Position numbers and translations under genes: made by a program
Part shown: piece by piece, positions 19,159 to 27,988 of the stretch
Layout: the number at the start of each line of letters is the position of its first letter
Position numbering within the stretch: the first letter of the stretch is position 1
The notes under the pieces: model-generated
What the model saw: only the letters and a program-made list of their open reading frames with translations
Databases searched by the model: none
What the model was told of the DNA's origin: nothing
Source of the DNA: Hyphomonadaceae bacterium
GTDB taxonomy: Bacteria; Pseudomonadota; Alphaproteobacteria; Caulobacterales; Hyphomonadaceae
Length of the DNA stretch: 64,000 nucleotides
Assembly: GCA_022844475.1 (NCBI GenBank)
Contig: JALHLR010000006.1
Coordinates: 46,669-110,668, forward strand
Direction: 5' to 3'

Positions 19159-19953
19159 ATGACACACACGCGCACGCTGATCGCCTTCAACACGGCAACT
19201 GAAAGCGAGAACAAGATTCACGACGATGCTGTGGCTAGCCGGTTCGGTTTTACCGGCGGGCTGGTGCCGGGGGTAGATGTATTCGCGTATCTTGCGCACC
19301 CCCCGATGGCTGCGTGGGGCAGAGACTGGCTCGCGGGCGGGCATATGCGGGCGCGGTTCACCCGGCCTGTCTACGATGGCGACCCTACAACGGTTGAGTC
19401 GGATGCAGACGGTGTCGAAGGGATGGTGATGCGCCTGTCCGCGCGGGGCGAGGCTTGCGCGGCTGGTTCAGCAAAGCAGACGGGCGCTCCCGCGCCCAAG
19501 CAGCTTCTGGCCGTGGCCGGGATGCCGGCGATGGAGACACGTCCGAAGGCATCGATGGAGAGCCTGAAGGTTGGCGCAACGCTGGGAACGCTGAGGGACG
19601 TCTACACGCGGGAGGTTGGACTCGAGCATATTGCGGCTGTGCGGGACGACGCGACGCTTTACGATGACGGGCGTATTGCGAACGCGGCATGGCTGCTGCG
19701 GCGGGCGAACTATGTGCTGGCCGACAATGTGAAGCTGGGACCTTGGATCCATGTCGAGAGCACAATCGACATGCATTCATTGCTGATGGACGGGGAAGCG
19801 CTGGAAGTACGCGCGGTCGTGGCGGACAATACCGACTCGAAGGGGCACCTGATCGTCACGCTGGACGTGCAGATGCTGGCGGGCGCTCGCCACGTGATGA
19901 GTTGCCGGCACTGGGCGATCTATGAGCCGCGGCAGGTGCGGGAGCGAGCGTGA
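19159..19953 (+). CDS. MaoC/hotdog-fold-like protein, function unknown
   Basis: 264 residues from the ATG at MTHTRTLIAFN, which has agga eight bases upstream; in-frame ATGs at 19150 and 19123 are alternatives. The first half (SRFGFTGGLVPGVDVFAYLA, GGHMRARFTRPVYDGDPTTV) reads like the MaoC hotdog domain, where a small-molecule or acyl-CoA pocket is formed by the VPGV loop. The second half looks like another hotdog repeat (VLADNVKLGPWIHVESTIDM, LEVRAVVADN). The classic dehydratase Asp/His motif was not clearly identified, so thioesterase, hydratase or a non-catalytic role all remain open. It is divergent from the GMC gene with a 120-base gap. Confidence 0.65.
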   Translation: MTHTRTLIAFNTATESENKIHDDAVASRFGFTGGLVPGVDVFAYLAHPPMAAWGRDWLAGGHMRARFTRPVYDGDPTTVESDADGVEGMVMRLSARGEACAAGSAKQTGAPAPKQLLAVAGMPAMETRPKASMESLKVGATLGTLRDVYTREVGLEHIAAVRDDATLYDDGRIANAAWLLRRANYVLADNVKLGPWIHVESTIDMHSLLMDGEALEVRAVVADNTDSKGHLIVTLDVQMLAGARHVMSCRHWAIYEPRQVRERA

Positions 19954-19975
19954 GCTCACACTCAACTGGCGGAGT

Positions 19976-20000
19976 AATGCTCGGTCTTGTCCCGAGCATT
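19976..20000. terminator. Hairpin between convergent genes, probable terminator
   Basis: aatgctcgg and ccgagcatt form a perfect nine-base-pair stem around a seven-base loop (tcttgtc). It lies 22 bases past the hotdog gene stop and 90 bases from the stop of the converging M48 gene. The T-tract is weak (tctgtt), so efficiency is uncertain. Confidence 0.5.
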
Positions 20001-20089
20001 TCTGTTCACACGACTGCACGTAATCCCGACGGGGCGCTGGCAAAGGCTGCTGGTATGCGCGTCGGATTACCGGAGAATGACGCCCATCG

Positions 20090-20905
20090 CTAGAAGGTCG
20101 CGTAGCCCTTGGCCGTGATGTAGCTGCGCAGTTCGGCGATGCGGGTCTCGGGGTTCGGGTGAGTCGACATCCACTCCGTCGGGCGGTCGGAGGACGCCGC
20201 GCCCATTTTTTCCCAGAGGCGCACGGCCTGCTTCACGTCGTAGCCGCCGGTGTGCATATAGTCGACGCCAAGCTTGTCGGCTTCGAGTTCGTTGTTGCGG
20301 CTGAACGGCAGGAGGATGCCGATGGTGGCGCCGGCGCCGAGGACGCCGATCGCCATTTCCTGCTGGTCGCGCGGGAGGCCGCCGAGGGCAGCGCCGCCAA
20401 GCGCGACACCGAGCTGTGTCGCTGATTGCTGGCCTGCGCGAAGTGCGGCGTGGCGGGCGACAACGTGGCCAGCCTCGTGACCCATGACGGCGGCGATCTG
20501 GTCGTCATTGTCCGCGAAGTCGATCAGGCCCTTGTAGAAGCCCACCTTGCCGCCCGGCAGAACGAAGGCGTTGAGCTCCTTGGAGTCGAACACCACAAAT
20601 TCCCACGACGCGTTCTGCACCGGGGCGATGCGGGAGATTTTCTGGCCGACCGCCTGGAGGCGCGCATTGGCGCGGGCGTCGCGCGAGATCGGTGTCTCCT
20701 TCTTGGTCTGCTCCCATGCCTCGGCGGCGAGGGGGACAAGATCAGCATCAGACGGCGCGAGGAATTCGCCGACGCTGGAACATGCGCCGGTGCTCGCGAC
20801 GCCAAGCACCATCGTGCCCGCAATCAGGCGGCGCAACACATCGCGGCGGGGCATACCGTCGAGCGAGACGACCTGCGGTTTCGCAACGAGATGGTTGTCA
20901 CACAT
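20090..20905 (-). CDS. Exported M48-family zinc metalloprotease (LoiP/YggG-like)
   Basis: 271 residues from the ATG at MCDNHLVAKP. A start at MPRRDVLRRL, 17 codons later, would leave a standard Tat/lipoprotein signal (RR at 20-21, lipobox near TGAC). The short Met-Cys-x-x-His leader before the RR is a pattern I have seen on other Tat substrates, so the longer form is kept. The zinc site is HEAGH (His143, Glu144, His147) with the third ligand Glu206 in NNELEADKLG. These periplasmic proteases take part in outer-membrane protein quality control. The C-terminus has the conserved STHPNPETRI motif. It appears monocistronic. Confidence 0.88.
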   Translation of the reverse strand: MCDNHLVAKPQVVSLDGMPRRDVLRRLIAGTMVLGVASTGACSSVGEFLAPSDADLVPLAAEAWEQTKKETPISRDARANARLQAVGQKISRIAPVQNASWEFVVFDSKELNAFVLPGGKVGFYKGLIDFADNDDQIAAVMGHEAGHVVARHAALRAGQQSATQLGVALGGAALGGLPRDQQEMAIGVLGAGATIGILLPFSRNNELEADKLGVDYMHTGGYDVKQAVRLWEKMGAASSDRPTEWMSTHPNPETRIAELRSYITAKGYATF

Positions 20906-20999
20906 GGATAGGTCTCCGGTCCCTGGAATCTGCAAGCTGAACATAGACCGGGCGGGACGCGGGGCAAAAGCCCCGCCGCTCACCTGATTTGCAGGGGAT

Positions 21000-22184
21000 T
21001 CAGATGACGGCGGCTTCACGGAGCGCGGTTATCGCCCCAGAATCGAGGCCGAGCACCTCTGTCAGTACCTCGTCGGTGTGCTGGCCGACTGTGTCGGGCG
21101 CGGGACGGCGGATGCTGCCCGGCGTTTGTGACAACTTTGGCATGACATTGGGCATGGGGATGCGGCCGAGGCTTGCGTGATCTTCCCAGTGGATGGCGTC
21201 GCGAGCGATGAATTGCGGGTCGTGGACCATGCCGTCAGGGCGATAGATGGGGCCGGCGGGAACGCCTGCCTCGGCCATGATGGCGTCGACTTCAGCGACG
21301 GTGCGCTGACGCGTCCACTCGCCGATCAGAGTGTCGAGTTCGATTTGCCTCTGGCCGCGCGCATGGTGGGTTTTGAAGCACGGGTCTTCGGCCCATTCGG
21401 GTTTTCCGACCACCTCGGCAAAGCGCGCGAAGACCTTGTCCTGGTTGGCGCCGATCGCGATGTCGCCGTCGCTGCATGGATAGGCGTTGGAGGGCGCGAT
21501 GCCGGGGAGGATGGAGCCGGAGCGCGTGCGCATGTGGCCGCTGGCGCCATAATCGGGCAGCAGGGATTCGGTGACCTGCAGCACCGCTTCGTAAAGCGCG
21601 CTGTCGACCACCTGCCCTCGTCCGGTGTGCTTAACCTGGTGGAGAGCTGCAAGCGCGCCCATGCAGCCATAGGTGGCGGCGAGTGTGTCGCCAATTGAGA
21701 GGCCCATGCGCGCGGGCGGGCGATCGGGCTCGCCGACGAGATAGCGCCAGCCGCCCATCGCCTCGCCAACGAGGCCGAAACCGGCGCGGTCTGAATACGG
21801 TCCGGTCTGGCCGTATCCGGAGACGCGGACGATGATGAGCTTGGGGTTTATGGCATGGAGCACCTCGGGGGCCATGCTCCATTTCTCGAGCGTACCGGGG
21901 CGGAAGTTCTCGATGAGGATGTCGGCCCTCGCGATGAGATCGCGGGCGACCTGCTGGCCTTCGGGCATGCGCAGGTTGAGGGTGACGGATCGCTTGTTTC
22001 GGGCAATGACGCGCCACCAGGCGGGCTTTGCGCCCTGCCCCCATTGGCGCATCGGATCGCCCTCGCCGGGCTGTTCGATCTTGATGACGTCGGCGCCCAT
22101 GTCGCCCATGAGCTGTCCGCAGAAGGGACCGGCGATGAGCGAGCCCATCTCGATGACGCGGATGCCTTCTAGCGGACCGCTCAT
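21000..22184 (-). CDS. CaiB/BaiF-type (family III) CoA-transferase
   Basis: 394 residues from the ATG whose first four bases overlap the stop of the lyase gene upstream (ATGA). Family III enzymes move CoA between carboxylic acids through an aspartyl-CoA intermediate; the catalytic Asp is D166 in GLSIGDTLAATYG. Other family blocks are GIRVIEMGSLIAGPFCGQLM, DVIKIEQPGEGDPMRQWG, NKRSVTLNLRMPEGQ and IENFRPGTLEKW. Coupling to an HMG-CoA lyase-like gene suggests joint action on a 3-hydroxy-3-methylglutaryl-type CoA ester, such as activation of itaconate, citramalate or methylglutarate, followed by cleavage. The exact acid cannot be read from sequence. Confidence 0.88.
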   Translation of the reverse strand: MSGPLEGIRVIEMGSLIAGPFCGQLMGDMGADVIKIEQPGEGDPMRQWGQGAKPAWWRVIARNKRSVTLNLRMPEGQQVARDLIARADILIENFRPGTLEKWSMAPEVLHAINPKLIIVRVSGYGQTGPYSDRAGFGLVGEAMGGWRYLVGEPDRPPARMGLSIGDTLAATYGCMGALAALHQVKHTGRGQVVDSALYEAVLQVTESLLPDYGASGHMRTRSGSILPGIAPSNAYPCSDGDIAIGANQDKVFARFAEVVGKPEWAEDPCFKTHHARGQRQIELDTLIGEWTRQRTVAEVDAIMAEAGVPAGPIYRPDGMVHDPQFIARDAIHWEDHASLGRIPMPNVMPKLSQTPGSIRRPAPDTVGQHTDEVLTEVLGLDSGAITALREAAVI

Positions 22185-23092
22185 GCGTCGACTTTCGGAA
22201 ACCCGCCCGCGCGACTGACAAGCCCGGGGAGTTTGCGGCCCATCTTGCCGCTGAGCCACACAGCCGCATCGATCAGGCCGTTGAGGCTAACGCCGGTTTC
22301 GACGCTGGAGCGTTGCAGCATGAACTGAACATCCTCGCTCGCGACGTTGCCCGTGGCATTGGGCGCAAACGGGCAGCCGCCTATGCCGCCGATGGAGGCG
22401 TCTATGGTCGCCGCGCCAGATTCGACCCCGGCCCAGACGTTAGCGATGGCGGTGTTGCGCGTGTCGTGGAAGTGGAGACGAACCGGCAGGCCGGGCGCGG
22501 CAGCCTTCACCGCGACCATGAGCGCTTTCACCTGATTGGGCACGCCGACGCCGATCGTATCGGCTATGGCGATCTCGCGTGGGCCGGCGGCTGCGATCTT
22601 TCGAGCAAGATCCGCCACGCGCGACACTGCGATCTCGCCATCGAAGGGGCAGCCGAAGGCGACGGAGATGGTCGCCTGTACAGATCGACCGTGTTCCTTC
22701 GCGAGGCGGATGATCTCGATGGCGTCGTCGGCAGTCTCGTCGGCCGTGCGGCCCTGATTGGCGCGGCCGAAGCCGTCGCTGGCGGACACCACCGCGCCGA
22801 GTTCATGCACCTGCGTTTCGAGCGCGCGTAGAGCGCCGCGCTTGTTGAGCACGAGACCGACATATGTGACGTCATTCGGGTTGCGCTTCGGCAGGGCCGC
22901 GACGACAGCTTCGGCGTCCGCCATTTGCGGGACACGGCCGGGGTGTACGAAGCTGGCGACCTCAATCCGGCGGATGCCCGTGACGAGCGCGCGCGTGATC
23001 AGTTCGACCTTGTCGATGGTGGGAAAGACGCCAGGCTCGTTCTGCAGGCCATCGCGGGCGGAGACTTCGACCAGTTCTATGTGGTGGGTCAT
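22181..23092 (-). CDS. mvaB: Hydroxymethylglutaryl-CoA lyase family protein
   Basis: 303 residues, typical of the HMG-CoA lyase subfamily of DRE-TIM metallolyases. The opening LVEVSARDGLQNEPG has the catalytic Arg13 and metal-binding Asp14. Later VRLHFHDTRNTAIANVW supplies the metal-binding His pair, and GIGGCPFAPNATGNVASED carries the mobile catalytic Cys loop. The known reaction splits HMG-CoA to acetyl-CoA and acetoacetate in leucine breakdown; relatives act on citramalyl-CoA or similar. No liu or acyl-CoA carboxylase genes adjoin, and its partner is a CoA-transferase, so the substrate may be a related hydroxyacyl-CoA. Confidence 0.88.
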   Translation of the reverse strand: MTHHIELVEVSARDGLQNEPGVFPTIDKVELITRALVTGIRRIEVASFVHPGRVPQMADAEAVVAALPKRNPNDVTYVGLVLNKRGALRALETQVHELGAVVSASDGFGRANQGRTADETADDAIEIIRLAKEHGRSVQATISVAFGCPFDGEIAVSRVADLARKIAAAGPREIAIADTIGVGVPNQVKALMVAVKAAAPGLPVRLHFHDTRNTAIANVWAGVESGAATIDASIGGIGGCPFAPNATGNVASEDVQFMLQRSSVETGVSLNGLIDAAVWLSGKMGRKLPGLVSRAGGFPKVDA

Positions 23093-23171
23093 GGGCGATA
23101 AGTCGTACTGGTGCGCGCGCTAGTCAACGGGAAGCTGGTGAGGACGAGTAAGGGGTCTCAAGGATGTGAGA

Positions 23172-24647
23172 TCAGGCTTGCGTACTGATCCGAGCGACGG
23201 CCTGTTTCCACGCGGCGAGGCGCTGGTCACGTTCGCCAACCGGCATCTTCGGCGCGAAGTTCCGATCCAGCCTCCAGAGCGCCGCAGCTTCATCAAGGGA
23301 CGAGAACTCCCCCACTCCAACCGCCGCAAGGATGGCGGCGCCGAGGACGGTGGTTTCTACATTCTTCGGGCGAACCACTTCAATGCGAAGGATGTCGGCC
23401 ATGAACTGCAGCAACCAGTCATTCCGCGACATGCCGCCATCGACGCGGAGGGTCTGCGGCGCGACGCCGTCTTTGGACATCGCTTCGAGAAGCTCTGCGG
23501 TCTGGAAGGCGGCGCTTTCGAGAGCGGCGCGGGCGATATGTGCGATGGTCGTACCTCGCTGCAGGCCCAGGACAGCGCCGCGTGCATCCGAATCCCAATG
23601 AGGCGCGCCCAGCCCTGTGAAGGCGGGGACGAGGTGAACACCGGAGGTATCCTCGATGCTGGCGGCGAGCTCGCCAGCATGGGCGCCGTCGCGGATGATT
23701 TTCAGTTCGTCGCGCAGCCACTGGATGGTGGAGCCGGCGGACAGGACGGAGCCTTCGAGGGCGTAGGTCGTCTTGCCGGCTACGCGGTAAGCTATGGTGG
23801 CGAGCAGGCGTGAGGTGGAGCGCTTACGTTCCGCGCCGGTGTTGAGGACGAGGAAGGCGCCGGTGCCATAGGTAGACTTGACGTCGCCTGCGTTGAAGCC
23901 GGCCTGGCCGACGAGCGCTGCCTGTTGGTCGCCTGCGACCCCGCGGATGGGAAGCGTAGGGCCGAAGAGATCTGTAACGCCGTAGTCGTCAGCGCTGTCC
24001 TTCACTTCCGGCAGAAGAGATGACGGGACATTGAAGAGCTTGCACAGATCGTCATCCCAGCGACAGGTGCGGATGTCGTAGAGGGCTGTGCGGGAGGCGT
24101 TGGTGGCGTCGGTGGCATGGACGCGGCCGCCCGTCAGGCGCCAGATGAGGAAGCAGTCGATTGTTCCGGCAGCGAGTTCGCCGCGCGCGGCGCGTTCGCG
24201 TGCGCCAGGCACAATGTCAAGGATCCAGCTGATCTTGGAGGCGGAGAAGTATGGGTCGAGGACAAGGCCGGTGCGCTCGTTCACCATGGCTTCGTGGCCG
24301 AGGGATGCGAGGTCCTGCGTCCGCGAAGCTGTGCGGCGGTCCTGCCAGACAATGGCGTTATGAATCGCTTCGCCTGTCTTGCGGTCCCACACAACCACGG
24401 TCTCGCGCTGGTTGGTGACACCTATAGCGGCAATCCTTCGGCCACCGAGGCGCTCGACAGTTTGCTCGGCAGTGCGACGCTGGGTTCGCCAGATGGCTTC
24501 AGGGTCGTGCTCGACCCAGCCGGACTGCGGAAATATCTGCGCGAACTCCTCCTGAGCAGAGGCGATCACCTGCCCGTCCAGGCCGATGGCCATGGCGCGG
24601 CTGGATGTGGTGCCCTGGTCGAGGGCGAGGATGACGCCTTTGGTCAT
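23172..24647 (-). CDS. glpK: Glycerol kinase
   Basis: 491 residues, full length for FGGY-family glycerol kinase, which phosphorylates glycerol to sn-glycerol 3-phosphate with ATP. The phosphate-1 loop is ILALDQGTTSSRAMAIG at the N-terminus. IGVTNQRETVVVWDRKTGE and AIVWQDRRT are glycerol-contact regions. The C-terminal signature is LRVDGGMSRNDWLLQFMADI, followed by TTVLGAAILAAVGVG. No glpF or glpD is adjacent; the gene instead overlaps an acetyltransferase gene by four bases (ATGA) and ends the run that includes the ast genes, an unusual setting for glpK. Confidence 0.96.
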   Translation of the reverse strand: MTKGVILALDQGTTSSRAMAIGLDGQVIASAQEEFAQIFPQSGWVEHDPEAIWRTQRRTAEQTVERLGGRRIAAIGVTNQRETVVVWDRKTGEAIHNAIVWQDRRTASRTQDLASLGHEAMVNERTGLVLDPYFSASKISWILDIVPGARERAARGELAAGTIDCFLIWRLTGGRVHATDATNASRTALYDIRTCRWDDDLCKLFNVPSSLLPEVKDSADDYGVTDLFGPTLPIRGVAGDQQAALVGQAGFNAGDVKSTYGTGAFLVLNTGAERKRSTSRLLATIAYRVAGKTTYALEGSVLSAGSTIQWLRDELKIIRDGAHAGELAASIEDTSGVHLVPAFTGLGAPHWDSDARGAVLGLQRGTTIAHIARAALESAAFQTAELLEAMSKDGVAPQTLRVDGGMSRNDWLLQFMADILRIEVVRPKNVETTVLGAAILAAVGVGEFSSLDEAAALWRLDRNFAPKMPVGERDQRLAAWKQAVARISTQA

Positions 24648-25189
24648 GCGGGACGCTTGCGCTCAAACTGGATGGTAGCGACAGTCTTGTAGGTCGAACG
24701 GGCGCGGACGGTGAAGCCGAACTTCTTCGCGAGCTTGATCGAACGGGAGTTGTCAGGGTCGATCAGCGCGACAAGGCAAGGCGCGTTGAAGACCTGCCGT
24801 TCCCAGTCCAGCACGGCTTGCAACGCTTCGGAAGCATAGCCACGGCCATGGACCTCCGGCAGCAGCGCCCAACCGAGTTCGCGGTCTTCTCCGAAGGGCG
24901 GGTCGATATCACGCCGCGCGTCCATGATGCCGATCTCCCCGATCAACCTGCCTGTCGCCTTTTCCTCGATCACCCAGAAGCCGTGCCCCAACAGCACCCA
25001 GGAGCCGGCATATCGCTGCACCCGCTGCCAGACTTCCTCGCCGGTGTAGGCGCGACCGCCGATAAAGCGGGTGACGATCGGGTCGTTCCACATCGGCCTG
25101 ACGGCGTCAAAGTCTTCGGCGGTGTGCGCACGCAGGCGAAGTCTTTCTGTCTCGACGATGGGCGCCCGATCAAATCCGCTGGAAGTCAT
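24644..25189 (-). CDS. GNAT-family N-acetyltransferase, RimJ/RimL-like
   Basis: 181 residues. The start IVETERLRLRAHTAEDFDAV is the classic RimJ/RimL opening. The acetyl-CoA-binding loop lies around ELGWALLPEVHGRGYASEAL (motif A, Q/RxxGxG/A as HGRGYA). DPDNSRSIKLAKKFGF is motif B. Substrate is unknown: N-terminal amines of proteins, or small amines. It overlaps astB by 20 bases upstream and glpK by four bases downstream, so it is translated as part of the ast run. One might suspect a link to arginine or amine metabolism, but that is inference from position only. Confidence 0.85.
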   Translation of the reverse strand: MTSSGFDRAPIVETERLRLRAHTAEDFDAVRPMWNDPIVTRFIGGRAYTGEEVWQRVQRYAGSWVLLGHGFWVIEEKATGRLIGEIGIMDARRDIDPPFGEDRELGWALLPEVHGRGYASEALQAVLDWERQVFNAPCLVALIDPDNSRSIKLAKKFGFTVRARSTYKTVATIQFERKRPA

Positions 25190-26510
25190 GCACCGGCCCG
25201 AGGTTCAGCACGTTTCCGATCGCTTCAAGCGCCGCCCGGCTCTCGTCCAGCAGAAGCGGGTCAGCAAGGTCGGTGGGCGCCAGGCGGTCGCGATAGTGGC
25301 GGCGGACAATGGTCTCAAGGGCGTCGATGCGCGCTTCATCGACGAGGCCGCGATTGCCGAGGGCTGCCCGTTCGTCCTCGGTGAGTACGACGCGGAGCCG
25401 GAGGCAGGCCGGCCCTCCGCCATTGCGCATGGACTGGCGCAGGTCGAAATAGTGCGCCTCGCGGATGGGGCCATTGGTGGCGAGGACGCGATCGACAAAA
25501 GCCTTCGCTCGGGGCGTCTCCTCGACTTCGTGGGGGAGGATCAACGCCATGACGCCGGAGGGCAGCGTCAGGATCTGCGAATTGAAGAGGTAGGACTTCA
25601 CGGCTTCGGGAAGTGTCAGTTCCTCTTCCGTCGCTTCGAGCAGGACGGGATCGAAGCTCTTCCCTGCGCAGGCGCGCTTGAGGGCTTCGAGGAAGGCCTC
25701 GCGCTGTTCGAAAGCCTGCGCGTGGAACATCAATGCGGGACCGTTGGATACCGCGACGACGTCGTTGTGGAAGGCGCCGCCGTCGATGGCGACCTTCGAC
25801 TGTTGTGCGAGCAGCGCACCGCCGCCGGTCCAGAGCTGGTGCTGCGTGGCGACGATGTGGCTGGCCTCCATTGCCTGCCGCGCGCTGAAGCCGCCCTGCC
25901 CGTCCTTCGCGAAAGCGGACTTGCCGTAGACGAAGATTTCGACCCCGGGCTCGCCATGAGACGCCGCGAGGCGGCAGTGGTTGGCCGCGCCCTCGTCGCC
26001 GAAGGTGTGAAACGGAACGGCGGCGTGAACGATGAAGTGTTTGTCGCTCGCAAAGATGGCGCGCAGCACACGCGTGGTCGTGTCAACCTCGAGCGAGCGG
26101 TGGAAATGTGATGAGAGATTTGCGGGTGTGAAGTGGACCTTGCCGTCGCCAGCATCCGCCGAGGGCGACACGGTGGCCGCATTGGCGGTCCACATGCAGG
26201 ACGCGGACGAGACGTTGGCGAGGAGAAGCGGATTGGCGCGCGCGGCCGAGGCCAACACCCCGGCATCGGAGCCGGTAAATCCCATCTTGCGGAGGCTGGG
26301 AATGTGAGGCCGCTCCTGCGGCGGCAGCGCACCCTGCACGAGTCCCATGCGCAGAAGCGCGCGCATCTTGGAGAGGCCCTGCAGAGCCGCTTGGCGCGGG
26401 TTGGAAACCTTTCCCTCATTGCTTGCCGAGGCGAGATTGCCCTGCGCTAGACCGCCATAATTGTGCGTCGGGCCGACGAGACCGTCGAAGTTGATTTCCG
26501 TCGCGCTCAT
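25170..26510 (-). CDS. astB: N-succinylarginine dihydrolase
   Basis: 446 residues, matching the family's ~445. AstB hydrolyses N2-succinylarginine to N2-succinylornithine, CO2 and two ammonia, the second step of the arginine succinyltransferase pathway. Family blocks are EINFDGLVGPTHNYGGLAQG at the N-terminus, then ASAARANPLLLANVSSASCM, VHAAVPFHTFGDEGAANH and, near the end, RQSMRNGGGPACLRLRVVLT, which holds the catalytic Cys. The catalytic Glu and His residues expected for this amidinotransferase fold fall in the middle blocks. Its start overlaps astD's stop by four bases. Confidence 0.96.
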   Translation of the reverse strand: MSATEINFDGLVGPTHNYGGLAQGNLASASNEGKVSNPRQAALQGLSKMRALLRMGLVQGALPPQERPHIPSLRKMGFTGSDAGVLASAARANPLLLANVSSASCMWTANAATVSPSADAGDGKVHFTPANLSSHFHRSLEVDTTTRVLRAIFASDKHFIVHAAVPFHTFGDEGAANHCRLAASHGEPGVEIFVYGKSAFAKDGQGGFSARQAMEASHIVATQHQLWTGGGALLAQQSKVAIDGGAFHNDVVAVSNGPALMFHAQAFEQREAFLEALKRACAGKSFDPVLLEATEEELTLPEAVKSYLFNSQILTLPSGVMALILPHEVEETPRAKAFVDRVLATNGPIREAHYFDLRQSMRNGGGPACLRLRVVLTEDERAALGNRGLVDEARIDALETIVRRHYRDRLAPTDLADPLLLDESRAALEAIGNVLNLGPVHDFQRI

Positions 26511-27988
26511 GGCTTCAGCCCCACTATGGCCTCATCATCCTTCACGGCGCCAGGCGCGATGAGGCTGGCCATGGGCCAGGCGCTGTAGTCGGCGGCGTAG
26601 TAGCCGGCTGGGCGATGGTTGCCGGACTGGCCAACACCGCCGAAGGGGGCGGCGCCGGATGCGCCAGTGGTCTGGCGGTTCCAGTTGAGCACGCCGGCGC
26701 GGACCTCGGATTCAAAACGGGTGAAGAGTTCAGCGCTATCGGAGATCAGGCCAGCGGCAAGGCCAAAGCGCGTGTTGTTGGCTTCGTCGATGGCGGCTTC
26801 GAAGTCAGTGACGCGGATAACCTGGAGCAGCGGGCCGAACGTTTCCTCGTCACGGCGTTCCGGCAGTGCGGTTACGTCGATCAGGCCGGGAGAGAGATAG
26901 GCGGGGCCAATCGGAAGCCGCTTTGATTCGCGGATGGCGATGCCGCCGTTGCGGAGCCATTCGGCCTGAATGGCGAGAACCTGCTGCGCCGCGTGGGCCG
27001 AGATCAATGGGCCGATGAAGGGCTGAGGCTGCGCGTCAGGTCTGTCGATGGTGAGGCGGTCGATAAGCGTAGTGAGTGCATCGAGCACGGCATTGCCGTC
27101 CACGCCTGCCTTGATGATCAGGCGGCGAGAACAGGTGCAGCGCTGGCCGGAGGTTATGTAGGCGGACTTGACGATCAGCTTGGCGACGGACTGCAAGTCT
27201 GCAGCATCCCACACCACCAGCGGGTTGTTACCGCCGAGTTCGAGGGCGACGATCTTTTCCAGCTTGCCGCCGAGCGCGCGGTGGATCGACCTGCCGACCG
27301 GTACGCCGCCTGTAAAGAGAATACCGTGAACGTTGTCGTGCGCGACGAGTTGTTCGGCAGGCGCGCGGGCGCCTTGCAGGAGATTGATGACACCGGGGGG
27401 GATGCCTGCCTCTTCCCAAAGACGGAGCGTGAACTCGGCGACTTCAGGCGTCTGTTCGGACGGCTTGAAGATAACCGTGTTGCCCGCGATCAGCGCGGGC
27501 ATGATATGGCCGTTGGGCAGGTGGCCAGGGAAATTGAACGGGCCGAGCACGGCCATCACGCCGTGCGGATGGTGACTGACGCGCGCGATAAATGCGCCGG
27601 AGGGCGCTTCCTTGATGGGGGTGCGTTCTTCGTACGCCTTCACCGAGAGTTCGGCCTTGCCCACCATGGCGGCAGCTTCGGTGGCGGCGTCCCACAGCGG
27701 CTTGCCCGTGGCGCGGGAGATGATGGCGGCCATGTCGGCCTTGCGAGCCTCGACCAGCTTGGCGAAGGCGCGGACGATACCGATGCGCTCCGTGATCGGC
27801 CGGCGTCGCCAGCCAGGCAGCGCAGCATTTGCGGCGACGACTGCAGCGTTGACGTCCTCGTGGCTCGCCTCATTGCCTTTCCACGATTCAGAGCCATCGG
27901 CAGGAGAAATCGAAACGAAGGACGCACCGCCGCCCATTTGCCAGCGGCCACCGATCAAGCACTCCCCTGTCAAGGATCGTGAACTCAT
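26507..27988 (-). CDS. astD: Succinylglutamate-semialdehyde dehydrogenase
   Basis: 493 residues, an aldehyde dehydrogenase of the AstD group. It oxidises N-succinylglutamate 5-semialdehyde to N-succinylglutamate with NAD+, step four of the pathway. LGPFNFPGHLPNGHIMPALI is the AstD signature around the NAD pocket, FTGGVPVGRSIHRALGG holds the glycine motif, VALELGGNNPLVVWDAAD carries the general-base Glu, and ITSGQRCTCSRRLI the catalytic Cys. It is embedded between astA and astB with four-base overlaps on both sides, so its assignment does not rest on the domain alone. Confidence 0.96.
   Translation of the reverse strand: MSSRSLTGECLIGGRWQMGGGASFVSISPADGSESWKGNEASHEDVNAAVVAANAALPGWRRRPITERIGIVRAFAKLVEARKADMAAIISRATGKPLWDAATEAAAMVGKAELSVKAYEERTPIKEAPSGAFIARVSHHPHGVMAVLGPFNFPGHLPNGHIMPALIAGNTVIFKPSEQTPEVAEFTLRLWEEAGIPPGVINLLQGARAPAEQLVAHDNVHGILFTGGVPVGRSIHRALGGKLEKIVALELGGNNPLVVWDAADLQSVAKLIVKSAYITSGQRCTCSRRLIIKAGVDGNAVLDALTTLIDRLTIDRPDAQPQPFIGPLISAHAAQQVLAIQAEWLRNGGIAIRESKRLPIGPAYLSPGLIDVTALPERRDEETFGPLLQVIRVTDFEAAIDEANNTRFGLAAGLISDSAELFTRFESEVRAGVLNWNRQTTGASGAAPFGGVGQSGNHRPAGYYAADYSAWPMASLIAPGAVKDDEAIVGLKP

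Noticed and set aside
26993..27982. Plus-strand open frame of 329 codons inside astD
   Set aside because: Shadow of astD; no recognisable motif.
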